Of a stretch of DNA of 6,467 nucleotides, positions 1 through 5,730 are shown in pieces (positions within the stretch are counted from its first letter, which is position 1; each line of letters opens with the position of its first letter). This DNA comes from a bacterium UBP1_UBA4783. Its GTDB lineage: Bacteria; Krumholzibacteriota; Krumholzibacteriia; Krumholzibacteriales; Krumholzibacteriaceae. The notes below the pieces were generated by a model, which saw nothing but the letters and a program-made list of their open reading frames with translations, made no database searches and was not told where the DNA came from. A program made the position numbers and the translations under genes. Location of the stretch: contig DHHB01000055.1 of assembly GCA_002403075.1 (NCBI GenBank), positions 18,551 to 25,017 on the forward strand, read 5' to 3'.

Positions 1-24
1 CGCGCGCCCGCGGCGTCCGCGTGA
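1..24 (+). CDS. Possible last codons of an upstream gene (partial)
   Basis: Reading from base 1, seven GC-ending codons (Arg-Ala-Pro-Ala-Ala-Ser-Ala) run into a TGA at 22-24, which would leave a 24-base gap before the next gene with its ribosome site inside the gap. A second reading from base 2 stays open to a TGA at 50-52 and would overlap the next start as GTGA, but it is arginine-rich in the manner of a shadow frame. So few codons cannot identify the product. From the family of the next gene, an inner-membrane transporter (RND/MMPL or ABC permease) is a reasonable guess for what lies upstream, but nothing in these bases shows it. Confidence 0.3.
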   Translation, partial: RAPAASA

Positions 25-48
25 CCACCGGAATCGAAAGGAAGCGAC

Positions 49-777
49 GTGAGAACATTATTCGTTGCGCTGGCGATGCTCCTCGCGGCGCCGGCGGCCC
101 GGGCGGCGACGCCCGACGAGATACTCGCCGCGGTCGACCGGAACCTCGCTCCCGAGACCTACGAGTCGTACCGAAAGCTCGTCAACATAGAGCCGGACGG
201 CAGCAAGCGCGAGTTCACGCTCTTCACGGTGAAGAAGGGGCACGACAAGGTGGCATCCCTGTTCCTCGCTCCGGAGAGCGAGAAGGGCCGGACGACGCTC
301 CGGCTCGGCGAAAACATGTGGCTCTTCATCCCGGCGGTGGGGAAGCCCATCCGCATCACGAGCCTCCAGTCGGTCGTGGGCGGCGTCTTCAACAACGCCG
401 ACATCATGCGCCTCGATTACCGGACCGAATACTCGGTGGAGAGCATGGAAGATCTCGGCGCGACCTACGTTCTGCGGCTCAAGGCGAAGACGCAGTATGT
501 GGCGTACGACCGGCTCACGATGACCGTGGACGCGAAGGAGCTCGTTCCGATTTCCATCGAGTGCTACGCCGCCACGGGGCTTCTCATAAAGACGCTCCAC
601 TTCAAGGAGACGAAGGCGTTCGACAAGGGGCACAGGCGCCCCGCCGTCATCGAGACGGACAGCCCGCTCTACAAGGGATACAGGTCGATCATGATCACGA
701 TCGCGATCAAGGAGCGGAGCATCGCCGACGAGGTCTTCACGCTCAATTTCATGCCGAAGTTGGAAGGCATTCGATGA
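49..777 (+). CDS. LolA-like outer membrane lipoprotein-sorting family protein (periplasmic)
   Basis: This 242-residue exported protein resembles the 'outer membrane lipoprotein-sorting protein' family, whose LolA/LolB-like half-barrel holds an acyl chain or other hydrophobic ligand in the periplasm. A signal peptide covers about residues 1-19: Arg2, a hydrophobic stretch 4-17, and Ala17-Arg18-Ala19 before the cut. The recognisable core is N89-M-W-L-F-I-P followed by K99-P-I-R-I (to 103), then G111-G-V-F-N-N-A-D-I-M-R-L (to 122), both typical of this family. There is no lipobox cysteine, so it should be soluble. The start is GTG, chosen because AAAGGAAG at 37-44 precedes it at good spacing and the signal peptide begins there. 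Its stop overlaps the next start (ATGA, 774-777), so the barrel protein behind it is probably co-translated and may be its partner. In related operons an RND/MMPL or ABC permease comes first. The true ligand is unknown, and this is not the canonical LolA of the Lol pathway. Confidence 0.85.
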   Translation: MRTLFVALAMLLAAPAARAATPDEILAAVDRNLAPETYESYRKLVNIEPDGSKREFTLFTVKKGHDKVASLFLAPESEKGRTTLRLGENMWLFIPAVGKPIRITSLQSVVGGVFNNADIMRLDYRTEYSVESMEDLGATYVLRLKAKTQYVAYDRLTMTVDAKELVPISIECYAATGLLIKTLHFKETKAFDKGHRRPAVIETDSPLYKGYRSIMITIAIKERSIADEVFTLNFMPKLEGIR

Positions 778-2093
778 CCCGTATCCGCGGCATGATCGCG
801 TGCGCGGCGCTTGTGGCGCAGCTCGCGGCCGTTCCGACTCCCGCGCCCGCGCAGGACGAGTACGATTTCTCCGAGCTCGAGCGCGAGATCCGCACGAAGC
901 CCTACGCGTTCGGCGGGTTCTTCGAGCTCACGCCTTCCCTCGCCGCGCTCGATCGGGAATCCGCGGCGTACCGGCTGCGGGCTCTCGATCCCGGAGGGGA
1001 CGGGTACTCCCGCCGGTACGACGCCGCGCTCCGACTCGAGGGCTCCTACCGCGCCGGGATCGCGGCGCTCCACGCGAGGGCTGAGGGGCAGGCGCGGCGC
1101 GAGGACGGCGAATGGGAGCGGCGGGCGATACTGATGGAGGGATACCTGTCGCTCCGCCCCTCGCCCGGGCTCTCGATCGAGGCCGGGAAGAAAGCGGTGA
1201 AATGGGGGACCGGGTACGCGTGGAATCCGATCGGCTTCATCCAGCGGCCGAAGGACGTGGAGGATCCGGAGGAGGCGCTCTCGGGGTATACCGTCCTCGC
1301 CGCCGATTGGATACGGAGCTTCGACGGCCCGCTTTCGACGCTCGCCTTCACCCCCGTCATCCTGCCCGTCGCGGATCATGTGAACGAGGATTTCGGAGGC
1401 GGCCGGCACGTAAACGCGGCGGCGAAGCTCTATGCGCTCCTCTGGAATACGGATATCGACCTCGCGGTGTTCGTCGGGGAAAGCGGAAGCGCCGGTTACG
1501 GCGTGGATTTCGCGCGCAACCTGCGGTCGAACGTCGCCGTCCACGGGGAGCTCGCGTACGTGACGGAGGCGGGGATACCGGCGTTCGACGGAGCCGGCGC
1601 GCTCACGATGGAAACATCCGACGTCGTCGCCGCGCTCGCGGGCGTCCGCTGGCTCACCGAAAGCGAGATCACCGTCATCGCGGAGTACTACCACAACGGC
1701 GGCGGCATACGCGCGGACGACCTCGAGCGCTACTTCGCGCTCGTCGATTGCGCCTATGACGCCTTCGTCGAAAGCGGGGATTGCGCGCTTCTCGACGTGG
1801 CGAGGCGTGTTTCCGGCTCCGCGCTCGGGCGCCCGCACCCAGGCAGGCATTACCTCTACGCGCGAGCGAGCTGGAAGGAGCCTTTCGACATCCTCTATGT
1901 GACGCCCGCGGCGGTCTCGATCGTGAACCTCGCCGACGGAAGCGCCTCGTTCATGCCTGAGATCTCGTACAGCCCGGTCACCAACCTCGATCTGCGCGTG
2001 CAGGGAGTGATCAAGGCGGGCGGCGACAACACGGATTTCGGCGAGAAGCTCAACGAATGGCGCCTCGAGCTTCGCGGAAGATTCTTCTTCTGA
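774..2093 (+). CDS. Outer-membrane beta-barrel (porin-like) protein
   Basis: The product has 439 residues. A signal peptide spans about residues 1-26 (hydrophobic 7-20, cut after Ala24-Pro25-Ala26), though ATG at 792 is a possible shorter start. I prefer 774 because GGAAGG at 762-767 sits six bases ahead and the start overlaps the previous stop as ATGA. After the signal peptide comes a charged segment and K42-P-Y-A-F-G-G-F-F-E-L, then many short alternating strands rich in Tyr, Trp and Gly. A distinctive block is G138-K-K-A-V-K-W-G-T-G-Y-A-W-N-P (to 152) followed by R158-P-K-D, which looks like a conserved early-barrel motif. The chain ends in three phenylalanines, as expected for a barrel protein recognised by BamA. 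Two cysteines, eleven residues apart, near residues 325-336 could form a disulfide in a loop. The porin-like reading (DUF1302-like or alginate-export-like size and pattern) is inferred. The pairing with a LolA-like protein suggests a role in envelope lipid or hydrophobic-compound export rather than general diffusion. The longer in-frame reading back to 21 merely passes through the upstream gene. Confidence 0.75.
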   Translation: MTRIRGMIACAALVAQLAAVPTPAPAQDEYDFSELEREIRTKPYAFGGFFELTPSLAALDRESAAYRLRALDPGGDGYSRRYDAALRLEGSYRAGIAALHARAEGQARREDGEWERRAILMEGYLSLRPSPGLSIEAGKKAVKWGTGYAWNPIGFIQRPKDVEDPEEALSGYTVLAADWIRSFDGPLSTLAFTPVILPVADHVNEDFGGGRHVNAAAKLYALLWNTDIDLAVFVGESGSAGYGVDFARNLRSNVAVHGELAYVTEAGIPAFDGAGALTMETSDVVAALAGVRWLTESEITVIAEYYHNGGGIRADDLERYFALVDCAYDAFVESGDCALLDVARRVSGSALGRPHPGRHYLYARASWKEPFDILYVTPAAVSIVNLADGSASFMPEISYSPVTNLDLRVQGVIKAGGDNTDFGEKLNEWRLELRGRFFF

Positions 2094-2117
2094 CGCGGCG
2101 CAGCGGACGGCGCCGCG
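2094..2117 (+). terminator. GC-rich hairpin directly after the barrel gene; terminator-like but without a U-tract
   Basis: CGCGGCGC at 2094-2101 pairs perfectly with GCGCCGCG at 2110-2117 across an 8-base loop, starting at the base after the stop codon. What follows (CGTTCGCGCC) has no run of T, so it is not a classical intrinsic terminator. It could be a pause or mRNA-stabilising stem, or it could be chance in GC-rich DNA. Its place just before a promoter candidate supports a unit boundary here. Confidence 0.35.
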
Positions 2118-2165
2118 CGTTCGCGCCTCCACCGCCTCTGTCCGCGGGCGCTCGATCGAAATCGG

Positions 2166-2194
2166 TGTTCCCCCCGAATCCTCCGTGATACAAT
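2166..2194 (+). promoter_or_regulatory. Candidate extended -10 promoter for the DUF1579 gene
   Basis: TG at 2186-2187, one base, then TACAAT at 2189-2194 matches an extended -10 element at all but one position (TATAAT consensus). The -35 region, TGTTCC at 2166-2171 with a 17-base spacer, is weak, which an extended -10 can offset. Transcription would begin near 2201, giving a leader of about 28 bases with the AAGGAG ribosome site in it. It lies in the longest non-coding stretch of the window (2094-2228). Apart from this site and the hairpin at 2094-2117, I see nothing in that stretch. Confidence 0.5.
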
Positions 2195-2228
2195 CCGCCC
2201 CGAAACCCTCGTCGAAAGGAGAAACGGC

Positions 2229-2819
2229 ATGATTCGCTCGAGAATCGCGATTGGGTGCGCGCTTGTCGCGCTGGCTGCGGCGCCCCTCGCCGCGCAGGAG
2301 CTCTCCCCCGAGGGGCAAAAGGCGATGGAAGCCTACACGAAGCTCATGGCGACGAACGAACACCACGAATTTCTCGCGAACTTCGCCGGCGACTGGAGGG
2401 TGACGAACACCGCGTGGATGCAGCCGGGCGCGCCTCCCATGGCGAGCGAAAGCGCGGCTCACGGCGAGATCGTCCTCGGCGGCCGCTTCCTCGTGCTGCA
2501 GCACGACGGCGTCATGTTCGGACAGCCGTTCGAGGGGATCCAGATCGTCGGATACGACAACATGCAGAAGAAGTACGTCTCGTTCTGGATCGACAACACG
2601 GGGACCGGCTTTTATCTCACGTCCGGGACCCGGGAAGCGGGCTCGTCGGCGATCCGCGACGCCGGCGCATGGCCCGATCCGGGCACCGGCGGGATCACGA
2701 ACGTGCGCGCCGTGACGACGCTCGTGTCCCCGGACGAGTTCACCTACGAGCTCTTCATGGTCGGCGCCGACGGCTCGGAGTTCAAATCCCTCGAGAACAG
2801 GGCGGTCCGCGCGAGATAG
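2229..2819 (+). CDS. Exported DUF1579-family protein
   Basis: The 196-residue product matches the pattern of the DUF1579 family, small beta-rich proteins of unknown function that often look like lipocalin- or FABP-type barrels. Residues 1-22 form a signal peptide (Arg3, Arg5, hydrophobic 6-18, cut near Ala22), so it is probably periplasmic. The family pattern is visible in order: H45-H46 and F48-L-A-N-F, then G54-D-W56, then G84-G-R-F after a polar stretch, F101-E-G, G108-Y-D and F119-W-I-D. The end, with L-E-N-R-A near the C terminus, also fits, so the gene looks complete. The ATG at 2229 follows AAGGAG (2216-2221) at seven bases, which fixes the start. A promoter candidate lies 35 bases upstream, so this gene probably opens a new transcription unit that may continue into the ribosome-rescue gene 41 bases downstream. 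Ligand and reaction are unknown. Confidence 0.88.
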   Translation: MIRSRIAIGCALVALAAAPLAAQELSPEGQKAMEAYTKLMATNEHHEFLANFAGDWRVTNTAWMQPGAPPMASESAAHGEIVLGGRFLVLQHDGVMFGQPFEGIQIVGYDNMQKKYVSFWIDNTGTGFYLTSGTREAGSSAIRDAGAWPDPGTGGITNVRAVTTLVSPDEFTYELFMVGADGSEFKSLENRAVRAR

Positions 2820-2860
2820 CGGGCGGCGGCTCGCCGCGCGCCGCCGGGAGAGGGCGCCTC

Positions 2861-3286
2861 ATGATCGAAGTGACCGGGAGCATCCGTCTCGACGAATCGG
2901 AGCTCGACTTCGAGTTCGTCCGCTCGTCGGGACCCGGCGGCCAGAACGTGAACAAGGTCGCGACCGCCGTCCGCCTGCGGTTCGACGTTCGCCGGTCGCC
3001 GTCCCTGCCGGACGACGTTCGCGCGAGGCTTCTCGCCCTCGCCGGCCGGCGGGCGAGCGAGGACGGCGTGCTCACGATCCGGGCCGAGCGGCACCGGACG
3101 CAGCAGGCGAACCGGCGCGACGCCGTCGAGCGGCTCGTCGAGCTCGTGCGCCGCGCGGCCGCGCCGCCGAAAAAGCGGCGTGCAACGAGACCGAGCGCCG
3201 CGTCGAGGGAGCGCCGCCTCGAATCGAAGCGCCGGCTCTCGCGCAGAAAGGGCGATCGGGGCCGCCCCGAGCCGGATTCCGATTGA
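2861..3286 (+). CDS. arfB: ArfB-type alternative ribosome-rescue factor (peptidyl-tRNA hydrolase)
   Basis: The product (141 residues) is the size of ArfB/YaeJ and has its two hallmarks. A release-factor catalytic domain carries S23-G-P-G26-G27-Q28-N-V-N-K, with the GGQ at the position known from E. coli ArfB. A long basic C-terminal tail (about 103-135: PPKKRR, then repeated Arg/Lys with R-E-R-R and K-R-R) is of the kind that enters the empty mRNA channel of a stalled ribosome. It lacks the codon-recognition domains of RF1/RF2, so it should hydrolyse peptidyl-tRNA on ribosomes stalled without a stop codon, in the cytosol. Start ATG 2861 is preceded by GAGAGG (2848-2853) seven bases away. The tail ends in an unusual acidic stretch (P-E-P-D-S-D). 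The neighbours are envelope genes with no functional link that I can see. The alternative, a peptide-chain-release-factor-like protein of another subgroup, is less likely given the tail. Confidence 0.93.
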   Translation: MIEVTGSIRLDESELDFEFVRSSGPGGQNVNKVATAVRLRFDVRRSPSLPDDVRARLLALAGRRASEDGVLTIRAERHRTQQANRRDAVERLVELVRRAAAPPKKRRATRPSAASRERRLESKRRLSRRKGDRGRPEPDSD

Positions 3287-3291
3287 GCGGC

Positions 3292-3320
3292 CTGACGGGT
3301 AGCATTATGCCGGGTATACT
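3292..3320 (+). promoter_or_regulatory. Sigma-70-like promoter candidate overlapping the glycosyltransferase start
   Basis: CTGACG at 3292-3297 (four of six matches to TTGACA), an exact 17-base spacer, and TATACT at 3315-3320 (five of six to TATAAT) form one of the better promoter matches in the window. The expected start of transcription, near 3327, lies after the ATG at 3307 that I prefer for the glycosyltransferase, so the site cannot drive that reading of the gene. Either it is chance, or it makes a shorter transcript, or the gene starts later than it seems. Confidence 0.25.
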
Positions 3321-4332
3321 CGTTCGATCCGATTTCGACGCGTATTACTGCTCCTTCTATATCTCCGGGATCGTCGAGACGTTCGGCGCGCGCTCTCTGC
3401 GTTTCGGGTCCCGGGATTTCCCCGGCGGAAGGCAGCCGCACAGCCTCGCGTTTCGCGTGCTGCCGGACGGGCCGCGGGTATTCATCGACACGCAGGATTC
3501 GTCGGCCCTCTATGAGGACGCGCTCGAGTGGTGCGACGTGTACGCGAAGATCAACGTCGACGAGGCGACCCTGGCCGGCGCCGGGCGCCGGAAGGTCGTC
3601 TCCATCGGCCCGAGCTTCGCGGTGCGCATCTGGACCCTGCCCGCGGCTGCCGCGCTCGCCGTCATGAACTGCATCGGATCCCCCGCGGTGCGGAGAGACC
3701 GGCGGGTTTGGCGGGAGCACTTCGCGAACTACTGGCGCCAGCGCCGCTACCGGCTGCCCCTGTCGGCGTACGTTCCCGGCGAGGCCGCGGACGACTACGT
3801 CTTTTTTCTCGCGTCCCTCTGGCGCCCGGAGCTCGGGTGCGCCGAGTGCAATCGATATCGGGCGAACTTCATAGAGGCCTGCCGCGGAATCGAGGAGATA
3901 CGGTTCGAGGGAGGGTTCGCGCCGAGACCGAGGGGATACGCGCCGGGGTACGACGATCTCATGGTGGAACGGCGATACGCGCTGCCGGAGTATCTCGCCC
4001 GCGTGAAGCGCTCCCTCGCGGCGTTCAACACGCCCGCGGTGTATCGCTGTCACGGATGGAAGCTCGCCGAGTATCTCGCCCTCGGCAAGGCGATCGTATC
4101 GACGCCGATCAGCAGGGCGCTCCCGTCGCCGCTCGTGCACGGAACGCACGTGCATATCGTCGACGGCTCCGTCGAGAGCATCGCGGAAGCGGTGCGGTTG
4201 CTCGCCGCGGACGGCGCCTACCGGCGGAAACTGGAACTGAACGCGAGAGAGTATTTCGAGCGCTATTGCGCGCCCGCGAAATGCATCGAGCGGATCATTC
4301 AAGCCTCGGAACGAAGGAGGGGAGTCTCATGA
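3307..4332 (+). CDS. GT-B-fold glycosyltransferase (family 1/4-like)
   Basis: The 341-residue product looks like a cytosolic GT-B glycosyltransferase that transfers a sugar from a nucleotide donor. The C-terminal half is the clear part: R185-A-N-F-I-E-A-C-R, then E-G-G-F, then F240-N-T-P-A, then C248-H-G-W-K252-L-A-E255-Y-L-A-L-G-K261-A-I-V-S-T-P, then L272-P-S-P-L-V-H-G and the repeated His/Val strand to V285, ending in an amphipathic helix with Y-F-E-R-Y. The K-x-x-E-Y-L-A-L-G-K block is the donor-binding signature of this fold. D162-D-Y-V-F-F at the linker fits the first strand of the C-terminal domain. The N-terminal half is shorter and less conserved, as expected for the acceptor side. 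ATG 3307 has only a weak ribosome site (ACGGGT); TTG at 3283 would overlap the arfB stop and add eight residues. An ATGA overlap couples it to the following barrel gene. A cell-surface glycan is a fair guess as target, but no other polysaccharide genes are visible. Confidence 0.8.
   Translation: MPGILVRSDFDAYYCSFYISGIVETFGARSLRFGSRDFPGGRQPHSLAFRVLPDGPRVFIDTQDSSALYEDALEWCDVYAKINVDEATLAGAGRRKVVSIGPSFAVRIWTLPAAAALAVMNCIGSPAVRRDRRVWREHFANYWRQRRYRLPLSAYVPGEAADDYVFFLASLWRPELGCAECNRYRANFIEACRGIEEIRFEGGFAPRPRGYAPGYDDLMVERRYALPEYLARVKRSLAAFNTPAVYRCHGWKLAEYLALGKAIVSTPISRALPSPLVHGTHVHIVDGSVESIAEAVRLLAADGAYRRKLELNAREYFERYCAPAKCIERIIQASERRRGVS
4314..4320 (+). promoter_or_regulatory. Strong Shine-Dalgarno site inside the end of the glycosyltransferase gene
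   Basis: AAGGAGG ends eight bases before the ATG at 4329 and is the closest match to the anti-Shine-Dalgarno sequence in the window. It decides the start of the second barrel gene and suggests that gene is translated more strongly than its upstream partner, whose own site is weak. Confidence 0.8.
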
Positions 4333-5156
4333 ACGTACGCCAAACGCTCGCGACGATTGCGATTCTCGCGGCGGCGGCCGGCGCGCACGCGGATGGCCCT
4401 CGCGACGGCTCGCGATTCTCTCTGCGGCTCGACGTCGCCGGCAGCATGCATCCGAGCGACGCGAATCTCGAGACGGCGTATTACTCGACCGGCCCGGATT
4501 ACAGCATCTTCACCGATCGGGAAACGAAGATGCTGTATCATTTCGACCAGAAGTTCGGCGCGTCGATATCGGGAGCGGCGTGCTATCGTCTGACCGAAAC
4601 GTTCGATTGCGAATGCGGCCTCGGCTTCACGAGCTACTCCGTCAACGAGATCGATCAGAACAGCCGCCGCACCCATCTCGAGGCGGGCGATCGGGTCAAC
4701 ACGACGATCGATTATCCCGAGGCGGAGGGCGCCGATTTCAAATCCATCGTCATTCGGCCGGCGGTGAGGTTCAGGCCCGCTTCGCAGGGGAAGATCGCGA
4801 TGTATCTCTCCGCGGGCGGCGACGTCATGATCCTCACGGGCTCCGGCGAGCTCGCGTTCGAGGTTCCCGGAACGTCCATCGGCGGGCTGCCGCCGGATGT
4901 GGCCGCGCTCGAATTCGACGGCTCCGAGGTGCTGTTTGGGTTCGATTTCGCGAGCGGGATCGAGTTCGCTCTCTCGCCCGCGGTGGCGCTCCATTTCGGC
5001 GCGTCGTACGTCGTCATGCAGAAGGCGTTCGAGGATTTTCACGAGATCGTCGTCGACGCGGAGCTCGGCGAAGCTCTCGAGCTCATCGGCTACTCGTTCA
5101 AGGGGATGAGCTTTTCGGGTTTGCGCGCCGCCGTCGGCGTGATATGGTATCCATGA
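4329..5156 (+). CDS. Probable outer-membrane beta-barrel protein, function unknown
   Basis: The product has 275 residues. Residues 1-21 form a signal peptide (Arg4, hydrophobic 7-17, Ala19-His20-Ala21 before the cut). The mature chain begins with an amphipathic strand (R-F-S-L-R-L-D-V-A-G) and continues with strands of alternating polar and non-polar residues separated by charged loops, the pattern of OmpW/OmpA-like small barrels. The last strand ends in V-I-W-Y-P, so the aromatic residue usual at the end is followed by one extra proline. Three cysteines, C85, C94 and C96, the last two as C-E-C, lie in or near one strand pair. That is uncommon in outer-membrane barrels and could mean a disulfide or a metal site. 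No enzyme motif is visible. The start is fixed by AAGGAGG at 4314-4320 and overlaps the glycosyltransferase stop as ATGA. The lipocalin gene follows four bases after the stop, so the three may be read on one transcript. I cannot place it in a named family. Confidence 0.65.
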   Translation: MNVRQTLATIAILAAAAGAHADGPRDGSRFSLRLDVAGSMHPSDANLETAYYSTGPDYSIFTDRETKMLYHFDQKFGASISGAACYRLTETFDCECGLGFTSYSVNEIDQNSRRTHLEAGDRVNTTIDYPEAEGADFKSIVIRPAVRFRPASQGKIAMYLSAGGDVMILTGSGELAFEVPGTSIGGLPPDVAALEFDGSEVLFGFDFASGIEFALSPAVALHFGASYVVMQKAFEDFHEIVVDAELGEALELIGYSFKGMSFSGLRAAVGVIWYP

Positions 5157-5160
5157 GCAT

Positions 5161-5703
5161 ATGAAAGCGGCGAACATATCGATATGCGCGCTCCTCGGAG
5201 CGCTCGGCGCCCTGTTCGGCTGCGGGACGGGCGCGCCGGAAGGCCTCGCGCCCGTCACGGGCTTCGAGCTCGAGCGCTATCTCGGCAGGTGGTACGAGAT
5301 CGCCCGTCTCGATCACAGCTTCGAGCGAGGCCTCGCCAACGTGACCGCCGATTACTCGATGCGCGACGGCGGAGGCGTCACCGTGCTGAACCGGGGCTAC
5401 AACCCCGCGAAGCGGACATGGAACGAAGCCCGAGGCCGCGCGAAGTTCATCGGCGACCCCTCGGTCGGGAGCCTCAAGGTGTCCTTCTTCGGCCCGTTCT
5501 ACGGCGGCTATCACATCCTCGCGCTCGATACGGAGGGGTATCGCTGGGCGATGGTCGCGGGTCCGAACCGTTCCTACCTGTGGATCCTCTCGCGCGAACC
5601 CTCGCTCGATGCCGCCGTCGTCGCGGATCTCGTCGGCAGGGCCCGGCAGTGGGGCTTCGAGACGGACAAGCTCATATACGTCGATCAAACGCCCGTACCG
5701 TAG
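5161..5703 (+). CDS. blc: Bacterial lipocalin, Blc type (outer-membrane lipoprotein)
   Basis: The 180-residue product matches bacterial lipocalin Blc, an eight-stranded barrel that binds fatty acids or lysophospholipids and is anchored to the outer membrane. The signature is nearly exact: Y40-L-G42-R-W44-Y-E-I-A-R-L-D-H-S-F-E-R-G57, which includes the G-x-W of the first lipocalin region. Later blocks also fit: G92-R-A-K-F, S104-L-K-V-S-F-F-G-P-F, Y117-H-I-L-A-L-D, and Y139-L-W-I-L-S-R145-E-P with the conserved arginine. A lipoprotein signal runs to L18-F-G-C21; Phe at the second position is not a textbook lipobox residue, but the cysteine lies where acylation is expected. In E. coli Blc is tied to starvation and envelope stress, and a similar role is inferred here. 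There is no clear ribosome site: the start is four bases after the barrel stop, so translation may depend on re-initiation, or a promoter-like TG-A-TATGGT at 5140-5148 may give an almost leaderless mRNA. Confidence 0.93.
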   Translation: MKAANISICALLGALGALFGCGTGAPEGLAPVTGFELERYLGRWYEIARLDHSFERGLANVTADYSMRDGGGVTVLNRGYNPAKRTWNEARGRAKFIGDPSVGSLKVSFFGPFYGGYHILALDTEGYRWAMVAGPNRSYLWILSREPSLDAAVVADLVGRARQWGFETDKLIYVDQTPVP

Positions 5704-5730
5704 CCGCGCGTCGCCGCGGGGGAGACGTTC

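Noticed and set aside
21..773. N-terminal extension of the first barrel protein back to base 21 (690 codons in all)
   Set aside because: The extension runs out of frame through the LolA-like gene and is arginine-rich shadow sequence; a signal peptide with its own ribosome site begins at 774.
669..2504. Long open frame on the minus strand (611 codons)
   Set aside because: It lies opposite well-supported genes, its translation is Arg/Glu/His-rich without domain motifs, and GC-rich coding DNA commonly leaves such antisense frames open.
2822..2845. GC-rich inverted repeat (7 base pairs) between the DUF1579 gene and arfB
   Set aside because: No T-run follows and such short GC pairings are expected by chance here; it could slow translation of arfB but nothing else supports a terminator.
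2255..2860. N-terminal extension of ArfB through the DUF1579 gene
   Set aside because: The ArfB domain begins at 2861 with the GGQ at the usual residue 28, and the upstream part is a shadow of the DUF1579 frame.
2782..4302. Long open frame on the minus strand (506 codons) opposite arfB and the glycosyltransferase
   Set aside because: The same shadow effect: low-complexity arginine-rich translation, no ribosome site, and strong family motifs on the opposite strand.
4299..5258. Minus-strand open frame opposite the second barrel gene
   Set aside because: No recognisable motif, and the + strand has a signal peptide and a strong Shine-Dalgarno site.
5704..5719. Short inverted repeat CCGCG/CGCGG after the lipocalin stop
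   Set aside because: Only five base pairs and no T-run; expected by chance at this base composition.
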